From contig CALAMX010000203.1 of assembly GCA_937925755.1 (NCBI GenBank), positions 1-6,732 on the forward strand: DNA of 6,732 nucleotides, in the 5' to 3' direction. Source of the DNA: an uncultured Burkholderiales bacterium. Its GTDB lineage: Bacteria > Pseudomonadota > Gammaproteobacteria > Burkholderiales > Thiobacillaceae. The notes under the pieces are model-generated. The model had not been told where the DNA came from. It worked only from the letters and a program-made list of their open reading frames with translations, and ran no database searches. Shown here piece by piece: positions 1 through 5,840 of this stretch (the first letter of the stretch is position 1; each line of letters starts with the position of its first letter). The position numbers were made by a program, and so were the translations under genes.

Positions 1-654
1 CACGACCACCTCGGCCTCGGTGTAACGGGCCATCATCCCGAGCAATCGGGACTTGCCCACCCCGCTGCCGGCGAACAGCCCCATGCGCTGGCCCCGTCCG
101 ATCGTGAGCAAGGCGTTGATCGCGCGCACGCCGACATCGAGTACTTGGGTGATCGGTTCGCGCTCCATGGGGTTGAACGGCCGGCTGTACAGCGGCACCC
201 GACGCGAGGGTTCGACCGGGCCCAGCCGGTCCAATGGCCTCCCGGCACCGTCCACCACGCGCCCCAGGAGCTCTGGGCCTACGGCGACCTGACGGATGCG
301 GTCTTCGATGCGACGGCGGCGGAAGAAAGGTTTGTTCAACCGTGGCGGATCAAACTGACCTTCCTGACTGGGCTCGACCAACGCCCCCGGTGCCATACCG
401 TAGACATCGGTCGATGGCATGAGGAACAGGCGCTCGCCGGAGAACCCGACGACTTCGGCATCGACCTGTTGTCCGCCTGGCATGGTGACCTTACAGGAAG
501 CGCCGGTGGCGAGCTTGAGCCCGACTGCCTCCATGACCAATCCCGCCACCCGGGTGAGCCGCCCGGTCACATGCCAAGGCTGTGCCTGAGTGACGGCCTC
601 TTGGCAGTTGCGCAGGTACTCGATCAGGGCTGCGCTGCGATTCAGGCGATCCAT
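1..654 (-). CDS. fliI: Flagellar type III export ATPase FliI, partial (first 218 residues)
   Basis: FliI is the cytoplasmic F1-beta-like ATPase of the flagellar export apparatus; with FliH and FliJ it energises and loads export of rod, hook and filament subunits. The visible part covers the N-terminal beta-barrel (about residues 25-95, with GRLTRVAGLVMEAVGL and VVGFSGERLFLMP) and the start of the catalytic domain: LLGRVVDGAGRPLD (129-142), LDVGVRAINALLTIGRGQRM (172-191) and the Walker A loop GSGVGKS (196-202). Walker B and the C-terminal helical domain lie beyond the window edge. The ATG at 654-652 overlaps the end of fliH by 13 bases and has no evident Shine-Dalgarno, which suggests translational coupling; the next in-frame methionine is about residue 41, inside the conserved barrel. 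Residues about 95-125 form a longer, arginine-rich stretch (RRRR at 112-115) than in the Salmonella or Pseudomonas proteins as I remember them. An export-ATPase paralogue from an injectisome is unlikely given the neighbours. Confidence 0.97.
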   Translation of the reverse strand, partial: MDRLNRSAALIEYLRNCQEAVTQAQPWHVTGRLTRVAGLVMEAVGLKLATGASCKVTMPGGQQVDAEVVGFSGERLFLMPSTDVYGMAPGALVEPSQEGQFDPPRLNKPFFRRRRIEDRIRQVAVGPELLGRVVDGAGRPLDRLGPVEPSRRVPLYSRPFNPMEREPITQVLDVGVRAINALLTIGRGQRMGLFAGSGVGKSRLLGMMARYTEAEVVV

Positions 655-1316
655 GCCGTGTCGGCGCCCAGGGTACGGACGATGTCCTGCCAACGGGTCT
701 CGATGCGTGCGTCCAGCTCACCATGGGCGTTCTCGATGCGAAAGCCGCCCGGCTCCAGGCTGGCGTCTTCCACCACCTTCCAGGAAAAGTGGACGTGCTC
801 GTTGGCGAGGAAGTCACGCACGACCGGAGCATCATCAGGATGCACGAGCAATCGGGTGTTGCCCGTAAGAGTAGGCAAGTTCGCCATCGCCTCACGCAAA
901 ACCGGCAAGATCAACTCCGGCTTGACCTGAAGCGCAGTGCGCAAGATCTGACGCGCCACGGTCAATGCCAGCGCCAACACCTCTTGTGCCAGCGCCTCGT
1001 CCTGACGCAGGCGCTCGACATCGAGGGCCTCAGCCAGGGCCTTGAGGCGTTCGACATAGACCCGACCTTCGGCGCTGCCGGCCGCAAAGCCCTCCCGACG
1101 CCCCTCCTCCAGGCCGAGACGATATCCTTCATCCCAAGCCGCTTGGTGCAGACGTTCGATCTCCTCGGCCGTAGGCAGGCTGATCGGTCCTTCCCCCTCG
1201 CCCACGGACTGCGCAGTGGCCTCAGGGATTTGGCTGTCAACAGGCGCATCCAAACCGCCCAGCTCCCAGCGCTGATAGGCAGTAAGCTGCTCTTTGGGGA
1301 TGATCTTGCCAGTCAC
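642..1316 (-). CDS. fliH: Flagellar assembly protein FliH (FliI regulator)
   Basis: FliH is the elongated dimeric partner of FliI: it restrains ATPase activity and tethers FliI to FliN on the C-ring and to the FlhA/FlhB gate. The 224-residue protein has the family layout. The N-terminal tip carries aromatic and charged residues (AYQRWELGGLD, 13-23), the region that in Salmonella FliH docks to FlhA/FliN through tryptophans. A helix then has glycines at every fourth residue (64, 68, 72, 76, 80, 84, preceded by A60), the known FliH GxxxG repeat. The C-terminal domain ends with the conserved PGGFRIENAHGELDARIETR (189-208). The start is a GTG at 1316-1314, supported by AAGGGG at 1326-1321 four bases upstream and by the lack of any in-frame ATG before residue 144. 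It follows fliG by 34 bases, and its TGA lies inside the start of fliI. Sequence is weakly conserved in this family, but context and motifs make the call firm. Confidence 0.95.
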   Translation of the reverse strand: MTGKIIPKEQLTAYQRWELGGLDAPVDSQIPEATAQSVGEGEGPISLPTAEEIERLHQAAWDEGYRLGLEEGRREGFAAGSAEGRVYVERLKALAEALDVERLRQDEALAQEVLALALTVARQILRTALQVKPELILPVLREAMANLPTLTGNTRLLVHPDDAPVVRDFLANEHVHFSWKVVEDASLEPGGFRIENAHGELDARIETRWQDIVRTLGADTAWIA

Positions 1317-1320
1317 GCGA

Positions 1321-1326
1321 CCCCTT
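1321..1326 (-). promoter_or_regulatory. Ribosome binding site of fliH
   Basis: On the minus strand AAGGGG stands four bases before the GTG at 1316. It is the clearest Shine-Dalgarno among the structural genes here and is the main reason for accepting a GTG start for fliH. Confidence 0.6.
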
Positions 1327-1350
1327 CAGAGCGGTTCAGAAAGACTGGTG

Positions 1351-2349
1351 TCACTCGATCAAGCTCTCCTCGCCGCCCTTGCCGCCCAGGACGATCTGCC
1401 CTTCATCGGCAAGCCGGCGGACGATCTTGAGGATCTCCTTCTGCTCCGCCTCGACCTCCGACAGGCGCACCGGGCCCTTGGCCTCGAGGTCTTCCTTGAG
1501 GGCCTCGGCCGCGCGGGCAGACATATTCTTGAAGATCTTCTCGCGCAACTCCTGCGAGGTCCCCTTAAGGGCGATGATGAGCGATTCGGACTGCACCTCG
1601 CGCAACAATATCTGGATGGAGCGGTCGTCCAGGTCGAGGATGTTGTCGAAGGTGAACATCTGGTCTTGGATCTTTTGCGCCAGCTCGCTGTCGTGCTCGC
1701 GGATACTGGCAAGGACCGAGGCCTCGATGGCGCCGCCCATGTAGTTGAGGATGTCGGCCGCCGCCTTGACGCCGCCCAGGGCACCCTTTTTGCTGTGCTC
1801 GCCGCCTGCCAGTAGTTTGGTGAGAACCTCGTTGAGTTCACGCATGGCGAGCGGCTGTACCCCCTCCAGGGTGGCAATACGCATCATCACGTCGTTGCGC
1901 AGACGTTCCGGCAGTAGCTGCAGGATCTCGCTGGCATGGTCACGTTCCAGGTGGACCAGGATCGTGGCGATGATCTGCGGATGTTCGTTGCGGATCATGT
2001 CGGCGATGCTGGCCGCATCCATCCACTTGAGACTCTCGATCCCAGCGTTCTCCTCGCCTTGTAAGATACGCTCCAGGATGTGCGCCGCCTTGTCGTCGCC
2101 CAAGGCCTTTTTTAGCACCGTACGCAAGTACTCATTGGAATCACCCAGGCTGATTCGGCCCTCGGTCTCCCGTTGGAACTCTTGCAGAACACTCTCCAAC
2201 TGATCTCGGCTCAGATGTCCAAGAGTTGCCATAGTTGCACCGAGGCGTTGTACCTCCTTGGGGCTTAGGTATTTCATGACCTCGGCCGCCTCTTCCTGGC
2301 CAAGTGCCAACATCAGCGCTGCGCTTTTGCGAATGCCCTCGTCGCTCAT
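1351..2349 (-). CDS. fliG: Flagellar motor switch protein FliG
   Basis: FliG is the rotor protein of the C-ring: its N-terminal domain binds the C-terminal tail of FliF, its middle domain binds FliM, and its C-terminal domain meets the stator protein MotA to generate torque. Counting from the ATG at 2349 it has 332 residues, the normal length. Visible landmarks are the middle-domain EHPQ motif (122-125), the Gly-Gly linker (205-206), the MFTFDNILDLDDRSIQ block (231-246), and the torque helix with charged residues K262, R279, E286, D287 and R295. These match the E. coli pattern K264, R281, D288, D289, R297, with one conservative Asp-to-Glu change. An in-frame GTG at 2364 would add five residues. 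I prefer the ATG because it sits in an ATGA overlap with the fliF stop, the usual sign of coupled translation, which also fits the tight FliF-FliG association. Neither start has a clear Shine-Dalgarno. Confidence 0.98.
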   Translation of the reverse strand: MSDEGIRKSAALMLALGQEEAAEVMKYLSPKEVQRLGATMATLGHLSRDQLESVLQEFQRETEGRISLGDSNEYLRTVLKKALGDDKAAHILERILQGEENAGIESLKWMDAASIADMIRNEHPQIIATILVHLERDHASEILQLLPERLRNDVMMRIATLEGVQPLAMRELNEVLTKLLAGGEHSKKGALGGVKAAADILNYMGGAIEASVLASIREHDSELAQKIQDQMFTFDNILDLDDRSIQILLREVQSESLIIALKGTSQELREKIFKNMSARAAEALKEDLEAKGPVRLSEVEAEQKEILKIVRRLADEGQIVLGGKGGEESLIE

Positions 2350-3989
2350 GGTTGTGTCATCCACTGCTTGATGATGTCAGCCGTGAGCTTGGGGTTTTGC
2401 TTGGCGAATTCTTTCACCTGTCGTAGTTTTTCTTCGTAAGACTCGGCTGGCGATGGCGGGAGAGTCTCGGCGGTAGGTTCTACTTCCTCTACAGTCACGG
2501 ATGGTCCGGCCGGGGTTGCCGCCGCCTCGGGCGGTCGCACAAGGTCACGCAGCAGGGGCCGCAGCACCCCGAACACGAGATAGAAGGCGAGGCCGAAGAT
2601 GAGCAGGCTCTTCAACAACTCCTTGGCCATGCTGACGATCTCGGGATCCTTCCACAGCGGCAGCGCCATCTCCTCCGCCTTCGCCGCAGTGAAGGCGACG
2701 TTGACCACGTTGACCGTGTCGCCCCGCTCCTGGTTGTACCCCATGGCCTCGCGCACCAGTCCGTTGATCTGATCCAGCTCCTGCGGCGACAGGGGGCGTA
2801 CCTCGGCCTGACCGCCCTCCCCGCTTTGGATGCGGTAGTTGATCACGACAGCCACCGACAGGCGCTTGAGACGCCCCAGCGGTTCTCTGACATGGCGGAT
2901 GGTCCTATCCAGCTCATAGTTCACGGTGGACTCGCGCCGGCTGCTGACCGTGTTTGAGCCGGCCTGTTCGACCGCGGGACCAGCGTTGGCACCAGCTGGC
3001 GCATTGAGCGGCGCGCTGGCCAGGCCCGGCGGCTGGTTGGAGAAGGCCCCTGGCACGCCTGCCGCCTGGCCGCCGCCCGTACTGCTCTCCTCGATACTTT
3101 GCTGGCTGCGGATCGCCTGGGCATCGGGGGTGGGATTGGGCTTATAGGTCTCGCTGGTAAACTCGCTGTGGGAGAAGTCCAAGTCGGCACGTACCTCGGC
3201 CCGCACATTGCCCTCGCCGACGATGGGGGTGACGATGGCCTCGATGCGGCGCGCATAGTAATCCTCGACCTGGCGCAGATAGTCGAGCTGGCTTGCATTC
3301 AGACCCTGCGCTCCGGCGGCCTCGGCGCGGCCGGTCAGTAGGTTGCCGGACTGGTCCACCACCGTCACGCCGCTGGGCGTGAGATTGGGTACGCTGCTAG
3401 AGACCAGATGGACGATGGCGCTCACCTGGGCCGGATCCAGGCTACGCCCGGCGTAGAGATTCACCAGCACCGAGGCGGTGGGCTTCTGCTGCTCGCGCAC
3501 GAAGACCGAGGGCTTGGGGATGGCCAGGTGCACACGCGCCGATTCCACGGGCGCCAGCGACTGGATGGTGCGCGCCAGCTCGCCCTCGAGCGCACGCTGG
3601 TACGCGACCTGCTCCTGAAATTGGGTCATACCGAGCTTGGCGGCATCCATCAGCTCGAAGCCGACCGCCCCGCCGCGCGGCAGGCCCTGACTCGCCAGAC
3701 GGAAGCGCAGGTCGTAGACCTGATCGGCGGGCACCAGGATGGCGCCGCCGGCCTCCGTCCGATAGGGCACGTTCATCTGCTGCAGGGTCGCGATCACCGC
3801 CCCGCCATCCCGTTCGGACAGATTGGAGAAGAGCACGCGATATTCCGGGGCCCGCGACCACAGCACCAGGCCGACGATGAGCGCGAGGGCAGCGGCCAAA
3901 CCCACCGCCACGCCCAGTTTGCGGCCGGGTGACAGTTGGGAAAATCTCTGGAAGACGGTGCTTAGGGCTTGCTGGGGTTGGAGAGCCAT
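2346..3989 (-). CDS. fliF: Flagellar MS-ring protein FliF
   Basis: FliF forms the inner-membrane MS ring on which rotor, rod and export gate are built. The 547-residue protein has the full layout: cytoplasmic N-terminus, first membrane helix (about 25-45), YscJ/FliF ring-building domains (about 46-220, with QGLPRGGAVGFELMD and VESARVHLAIPKPSVF), the third ring-building domain and beta-collar region (about 235-440), second membrane helix (about 458-478), and a cytoplasmic tail. The tail ends in the FliG-binding motif (about 518-545, KEFAKQNP and ADIIKQWM). A Gly/Ala/Pro-rich low-complexity loop (about 303-348) lies in the beta-collar insertion. The start at 3989 is well fixed: an in-frame TGA lies only seven codons upstream (4010-4008), with no other start codon between. 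No good Shine-Dalgarno precedes it; the nearest purine run is an AGG 14 bases upstream. It overlaps fliG by four bases and is separated from fliE by a structured 109-base gap. Confidence 0.98.
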   Translation of the reverse strand: MALQPQQALSTVFQRFSQLSPGRKLGVAVGLAAALALIVGLVLWSRAPEYRVLFSNLSERDGGAVIATLQQMNVPYRTEAGGAILVPADQVYDLRFRLASQGLPRGGAVGFELMDAAKLGMTQFQEQVAYQRALEGELARTIQSLAPVESARVHLAIPKPSVFVREQQKPTASVLVNLYAGRSLDPAQVSAIVHLVSSSVPNLTPSGVTVVDQSGNLLTGRAEAAGAQGLNASQLDYLRQVEDYYARRIEAIVTPIVGEGNVRAEVRADLDFSHSEFTSETYKPNPTPDAQAIRSQQSIEESSTGGGQAAGVPGAFSNQPPGLASAPLNAPAGANAGPAVEQAGSNTVSSRRESTVNYELDRTIRHVREPLGRLKRLSVAVVINYRIQSGEGGQAEVRPLSPQELDQINGLVREAMGYNQERGDTVNVVNVAFTAAKAEEMALPLWKDPEIVSMAKELLKSLLIFGLAFYLVFGVLRPLLRDLVRPPEAAATPAGPSVTVEEVEPTAETLPPSPAESYEEKLRQVKEFAKQNPKLTADIIKQWMTQP

Positions 3990-4006
3990 CCGCGCGTGAG
4001 TAACCT

Positions 4007-4040
4007 GTCAGTTCCGCACAGCCGTATCGATGGAACTGAC
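4007..4040 (-). repeat. Perfect 9-bp inverted repeat upstream of fliF
   Basis: GTCAGTTCC (4007-4015) and GGAACTGAC (4032-4040) are exact reverse complements around a 16-base loop. The repeat lies 18 bases upstream of the fliF ATG. No T-run follows on the minus strand (next bases AGGTTACTCACG), so an intrinsic terminator is unlikely. It could be an mRNA stem acting on stability or fliF translation, or a protein site. Confidence 0.6.
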
Positions 4041-4042
4041 CA

Positions 4043-4057
4043 TTCCCTCGGTGGGAA
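4043..4057 (-). repeat. Small TTCCC/GGGAA hairpin next to the 9-bp repeat
   Basis: TTCCC (4043-4047) and GGGAA (4053-4057) pair perfectly around a five-base loop. It lies two bases from the outer arm of the 9-bp inverted repeat, giving two hairpins in tandem within the fliE-fliF gap. A short stem like this can occur by chance. Confidence 0.35.
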
Positions 4058-4098
4058 ACGAGCGCAGCATGACAGGGCGGGCTTTCATGTCAGGTGGC

Positions 4099-4416
4099 TC
4101 AGACCTGCATGTTCATGATTTCCTGATAGGCCGAGACCAGCTTGTTGCGGACCTGGACCATGGTCTGGAAGGAGATGCTGGCCTTCTGCAGGGTCAGCAC
4201 CACGTCCTCCAGGCTGGCGTTCGGGTCCCCCGTGGCGAACTGCTGGCTCAACTCGCGTGCGCCCAGCTGCGCGGCATTCGTCTCTGCCAGCGCGCTTTTG
4301 AGCAGGGCAGCGAAATCGACCGCGGCCGCGTCTTCGGCCGCCGGGGCCTGCGCGGCCTGGGCGGCTACGGCACGCAGCTGCGCCACCATCTGATCTATGC
4401 CCGAACTCGTCGTCAT
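4099..4416 (-). CDS. fliE: Flagellar hook-basal body protein FliE
   Basis: FliE is the small exported protein that joins the FliF MS ring to the proximal rod and is among the first flagellar export substrates. From the ATG at 4416 it has 105 residues, the family's usual size. The N-terminus is alanine-rich and variable (VAQLRAVAAQAAQAP), as expected for an export region. The conserved C-terminal helical part is clear: FAALLKSALAETN (35-47), DPNASLEDVVLTLQKASIS (64-82), FQTMVQVRNKLVSAYQEIMN (83-102), ending MQV. An in-frame GTG at 4485 would add 23 residues but would overlap fleR by 38 bases and has no family counterpart, so I reject it. The only Shine-Dalgarno-like sequence is GGGG seven bases before the ATG. 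It follows fleR by 31 bases, with promoter-like sequence in the fleR tail, and is followed by the gap before fliF. Confidence 0.97.
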   Translation of the reverse strand: MTTSSGIDQMVAQLRAVAAQAAQAPAAEDAAAVDFAALLKSALAETNAAQLGARELSQQFATGDPNASLEDVVLTLQKASISFQTMVQVRNKLVSAYQEIMNMQV

Positions 4417-4432
4417 GGCTGTGCCCCAAGGG

Positions 4433-4444
4433 GAGTATCTACTC
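4433..4444. repeat. GAGTA-TC-TACTC palindrome in the fleR-fliE gap
   Basis: Perfect 5-bp arms surround a two-base centre, directly next to CCCC-AA-GGGG (4424-4433, sharing one base). Loops of two bases do not fold well in RNA, so if functional these are more likely DNA operator half-sites. They lie where transcription from the TATAAT at 4452-4447 would begin. Confidence 0.3.
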
Positions 4445-4446
4445 AC

Positions 4447-4476
4447 ATTATAAGAGCTTGTCTGTGTCCAGTTCAC
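4447..4476 (-). promoter_or_regulatory. Candidate fliE promoter at the end of fleR
   Basis: A perfect TATAAT (4452-4447, minus strand) overlaps the last codons and TAA stop of fleR, notable in GC-rich DNA. A weak -35-like TGAACT (4475-4470) stands 17 bases upstream, matching TTGACA at three of six positions. Overlapping it is TGGACACAGACAAGCT (4470-4455), which has the GG-N10-GC core of a sigma-54 site but lacks the CACG and TT consensus bases. Either would start transcription about 24-28 bases before the fliE ATG. The identity of the sigma factor is open, and part of this is forced by coding sequence. Confidence 0.3.
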
Positions 4477-5791
4477 CTTTTTCACGCAGGCGCGCCAGCT
4501 TGTAACGCAGGGTTCGCTCGCTCATACCCAGCAGATCGGCCGCTTTCTTTCGCGACCCGCGGCTCTGCGCCAGGGCGGCGAGTATCGCCTCACGCTCCAT
4601 ATCCTTGATGCTCCTGCCCTCCACCAACTGCGGCAGTGGTGACGGCGCGCCCCCTGTGGCGGCACGGGGCAGCATGAGATGCTCGGGCTCGATCACCGCT
4701 CCGGGCGCCAGGATCATGGCCCGCTGCACCACGTTGCCCAGCTCGCGCACGTTGCCCGGCCAGTCGTAAGCGCTGAGCGCGGCCAGGGCCGCCGGGCTGA
4801 AGCTCATACCGCGCCGACCCACTGTATCGGCATACTTGTGCAGGCAGTGCTGCGCCAGCGGGACGATATCCTGCCGGCGCGCGCGCAGCGGCGGTATCTC
4901 TAGTGGAAAGACGTTGAGCCGATAGTACAGGTCTTCGCGGAAACGACCCGCGCGCACCTGTGCCGCCAAATCACAGTTGGTGGCGGCCAGCACACGCAGG
5001 TCCAATGCGATCACGCCGCGACCGCCCAGCCTTTCCACCTCGCGCTCCTGCAGAACCCGCAGCAATTTCGCCTGCAGCGTCAGAGGGAGTTCGGCGATCT
5101 CGTCGAGCAGGATCACCCCACCTTGGGCCTGCTCGAATTTGCCCGCCTGTGCTGCGGTCGCCCCGGTGAAGGCGCCCTTTTCGTAACCGAACAGGGTCGC
5201 CTCGATGAGGCTATCGGGGATGGCCGCGCAGTTGACGGCGACGAAGGGGCCCGATGCGCGCACGGAATGCCGGTGGATGAAGCGCGCCAGCATCTCCTTG
5301 CCAACCCCGGATTCGCCGGTCAGCAGCACGCTAGCGTCGGTGACCGCCACACGACGGGCGAGGGCGAGAAGGGACAGCGTGGCAGGATCGCGGGCGATGA
5401 ATTGGCCTTCCGGCACAGCCTCGTGTGCGCGGTAGTGGCGGGCCACCACGGCCAGCAGCCGCTCGGGGGCGAAAGGCTTGGCCAGGTAATCGGCGGCACC
5501 CGCGCGCATGGCCTCGACCGCTCGATCGATCTCGCCATAAGCAGTCATCAGCACGACAGGCACGCTCGGATACAAGGTTTTGATGTTCTCGAGCAGAGCG
5601 TGGCCATCGGCCCCTGGCATCTGCACGTCGGTCAGCACCAAACCCGGCAGCTCGCTACCCAGGGCTTCGAGCGCTGCCTCCGCGCAAGCCACCTGGGTGA
5701 CGGCATAACCGTTGAGCATGAGGCTATCGGCGATGGCCTCGCGTAGCTGGGCATCATCCTCGACCACCAGGATTTTGGGTTTGTGGCTCAT
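4448..5791 (-). CDS. fleR: Sigma-54-dependent flagellar response regulator FleR/FlrC
   Basis: This is a bacterial enhancer-binding protein of the NtrC family; with FleS it activates sigma-54 promoters of middle-class flagellar genes (basal body, hook) in Pseudomonas and Vibrio. The 447 residues hold three domains. The receiver (about 5-120) has acidic D12/D13, phospho-acceptor D55, T83 and K105. The AAA+ domain (about 130-370) has Walker A GESGVGKE (159-166), the sigma-54-contacting GAFTGA loop (206-211), Walker B GGVILLDE (224-231), the arginine-finger segment FREDLYYRLNVFP (284-296) and WPGNVREL (344-351). A C-terminal Fis-type helix-turn-helix follows (about 411-437). All catalytic residues are present. 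The ATG at 5791 has AAGGA at 5798-5794, only two bases away. It lies 49 bases after fleS and 31 before fliE, which supports FleR/FlrC over a nitrogen-type NtrC. LMTAYGEIDRAVEAMRAGAA (81-100) is also typical of FleR. Confidence 0.95.
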   Translation of the reverse strand: MSHKPKILVVEDDAQLREAIADSLMLNGYAVTQVACAEAALEALGSELPGLVLTDVQMPGADGHALLENIKTLYPSVPVVLMTAYGEIDRAVEAMRAGAADYLAKPFAPERLLAVVARHYRAHEAVPEGQFIARDPATLSLLALARRVAVTDASVLLTGESGVGKEMLARFIHRHSVRASGPFVAVNCAAIPDSLIEATLFGYEKGAFTGATAAQAGKFEQAQGGVILLDEIAELPLTLQAKLLRVLQEREVERLGGRGVIALDLRVLAATNCDLAAQVRAGRFREDLYYRLNVFPLEIPPLRARRQDIVPLAQHCLHKYADTVGRRGMSFSPAALAALSAYDWPGNVRELGNVVQRAMILAPGAVIEPEHLMLPRAATGGAPSPLPQLVEGRSIKDMEREAILAALAQSRGSRKKAADLLGMSERTLRYKLARLREKGELDTDKLL

Positions 5792-5793
5792 CG

Positions 5794-5798
5794 TCCTT
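5794..5798 (-). promoter_or_regulatory. Ribosome binding site of fleR
   Basis: On the minus strand AAGGA stands two bases before the fleR ATG. The sequence is good, but the spacing is shorter than the usual five to nine bases, which may moderate FleR synthesis. Confidence 0.4.
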
Positions 5799-5815
5799 AC
5801 GCAAAGAGTCTCGTA

Positions 5816-5834
5816 GCGCCGTCATGGCCGGCGC
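5816..5834 (-). repeat. Small GC hairpin in the fleS-fleR gap
   Basis: GCGCC (5816-5820) and GGCGC (5830-5834) pair around a nine-base loop just after the fleS stop. No T-run follows, so it is not a terminator. In GC-rich DNA such a stem is easily produced by chance. Confidence 0.2.
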
Positions 5835-5840
5835 GGCACC

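Larger units (their letters stand above)
3990..4098 (-). other. fliE-fliF intergenic leader with inverted repeats
   Basis: This 109-base gap is the longest non-coding stretch in the window. In transcript order it holds a 26-codon open frame (ATG 4088, TGA 4010-4008), a small TTCCC/GGGAA hairpin, a 9-bp inverted repeat, then about 17 bases to the fliF start. No TATAAT-like or sigma-54-like box was found, and no T-run follows the hairpins, so it looks like a structured mRNA spacer, not a promoter or terminator. Confidence 0.5.

Noticed and set aside
145..1430. Long plus-strand open frames (145-930 and 723-1430)
   Set aside because: They lie antisense to fliI, fliH and the end of fliG, have no recognisable motifs, and are the usual by-product of GC-rich third codon positions. 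The minus-strand genes explain the region fully.
2350..2364. Upstream GTG start for fliG
   Set aside because: In frame and possible, but it adds only five residues, has no Shine-Dalgarno, and the ATG in the ATGA overlap is the more common arrangement.
2940..3085. Tandem repeat or recombination site in the low-complexity part of fliF
   Set aside because: The Gly/Ala/Pro-rich stretch is the variable loop of the FliF beta-collar region; no exact repeat unit is visible and the frame is intact.
3408..3932. Plus-strand open frame of 174 codons antisense to fliF
   Set aside because: His/Gln/Gly-rich translation typical of antisense to GC-rich coding sequence; it lies within the conserved ring-building domains of FliF.
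4007..4057. Intrinsic terminator between fliE and fliF
   Set aside because: The stems are not GC-rich enough and no T-run follows on the minus strand; transcription into fliF is expected.
4417..4485. Upstream GTG start for fliE
   Set aside because: It would overlap the fleR 3' end by 38 bases and add 23 residues not seen in FliE proteins. The ATG at 4416 gives the normal length.
4520..4545. FliA-type -10 (GCCGATCT) on the minus strand inside fleR
   Set aside because: Six of eight bases match GCCGATAA, but there is no TAAA at the required distance, and the sequence encodes the conserved helix-turn-helix.
5123..5746. Plus-strand open frame of 207 codons antisense to fleR
   Set aside because: It mirrors the AAA+ and receiver domains of fleR, has no family resemblance and no clear ribosome site. 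It is a shadow of a well-conserved gene.
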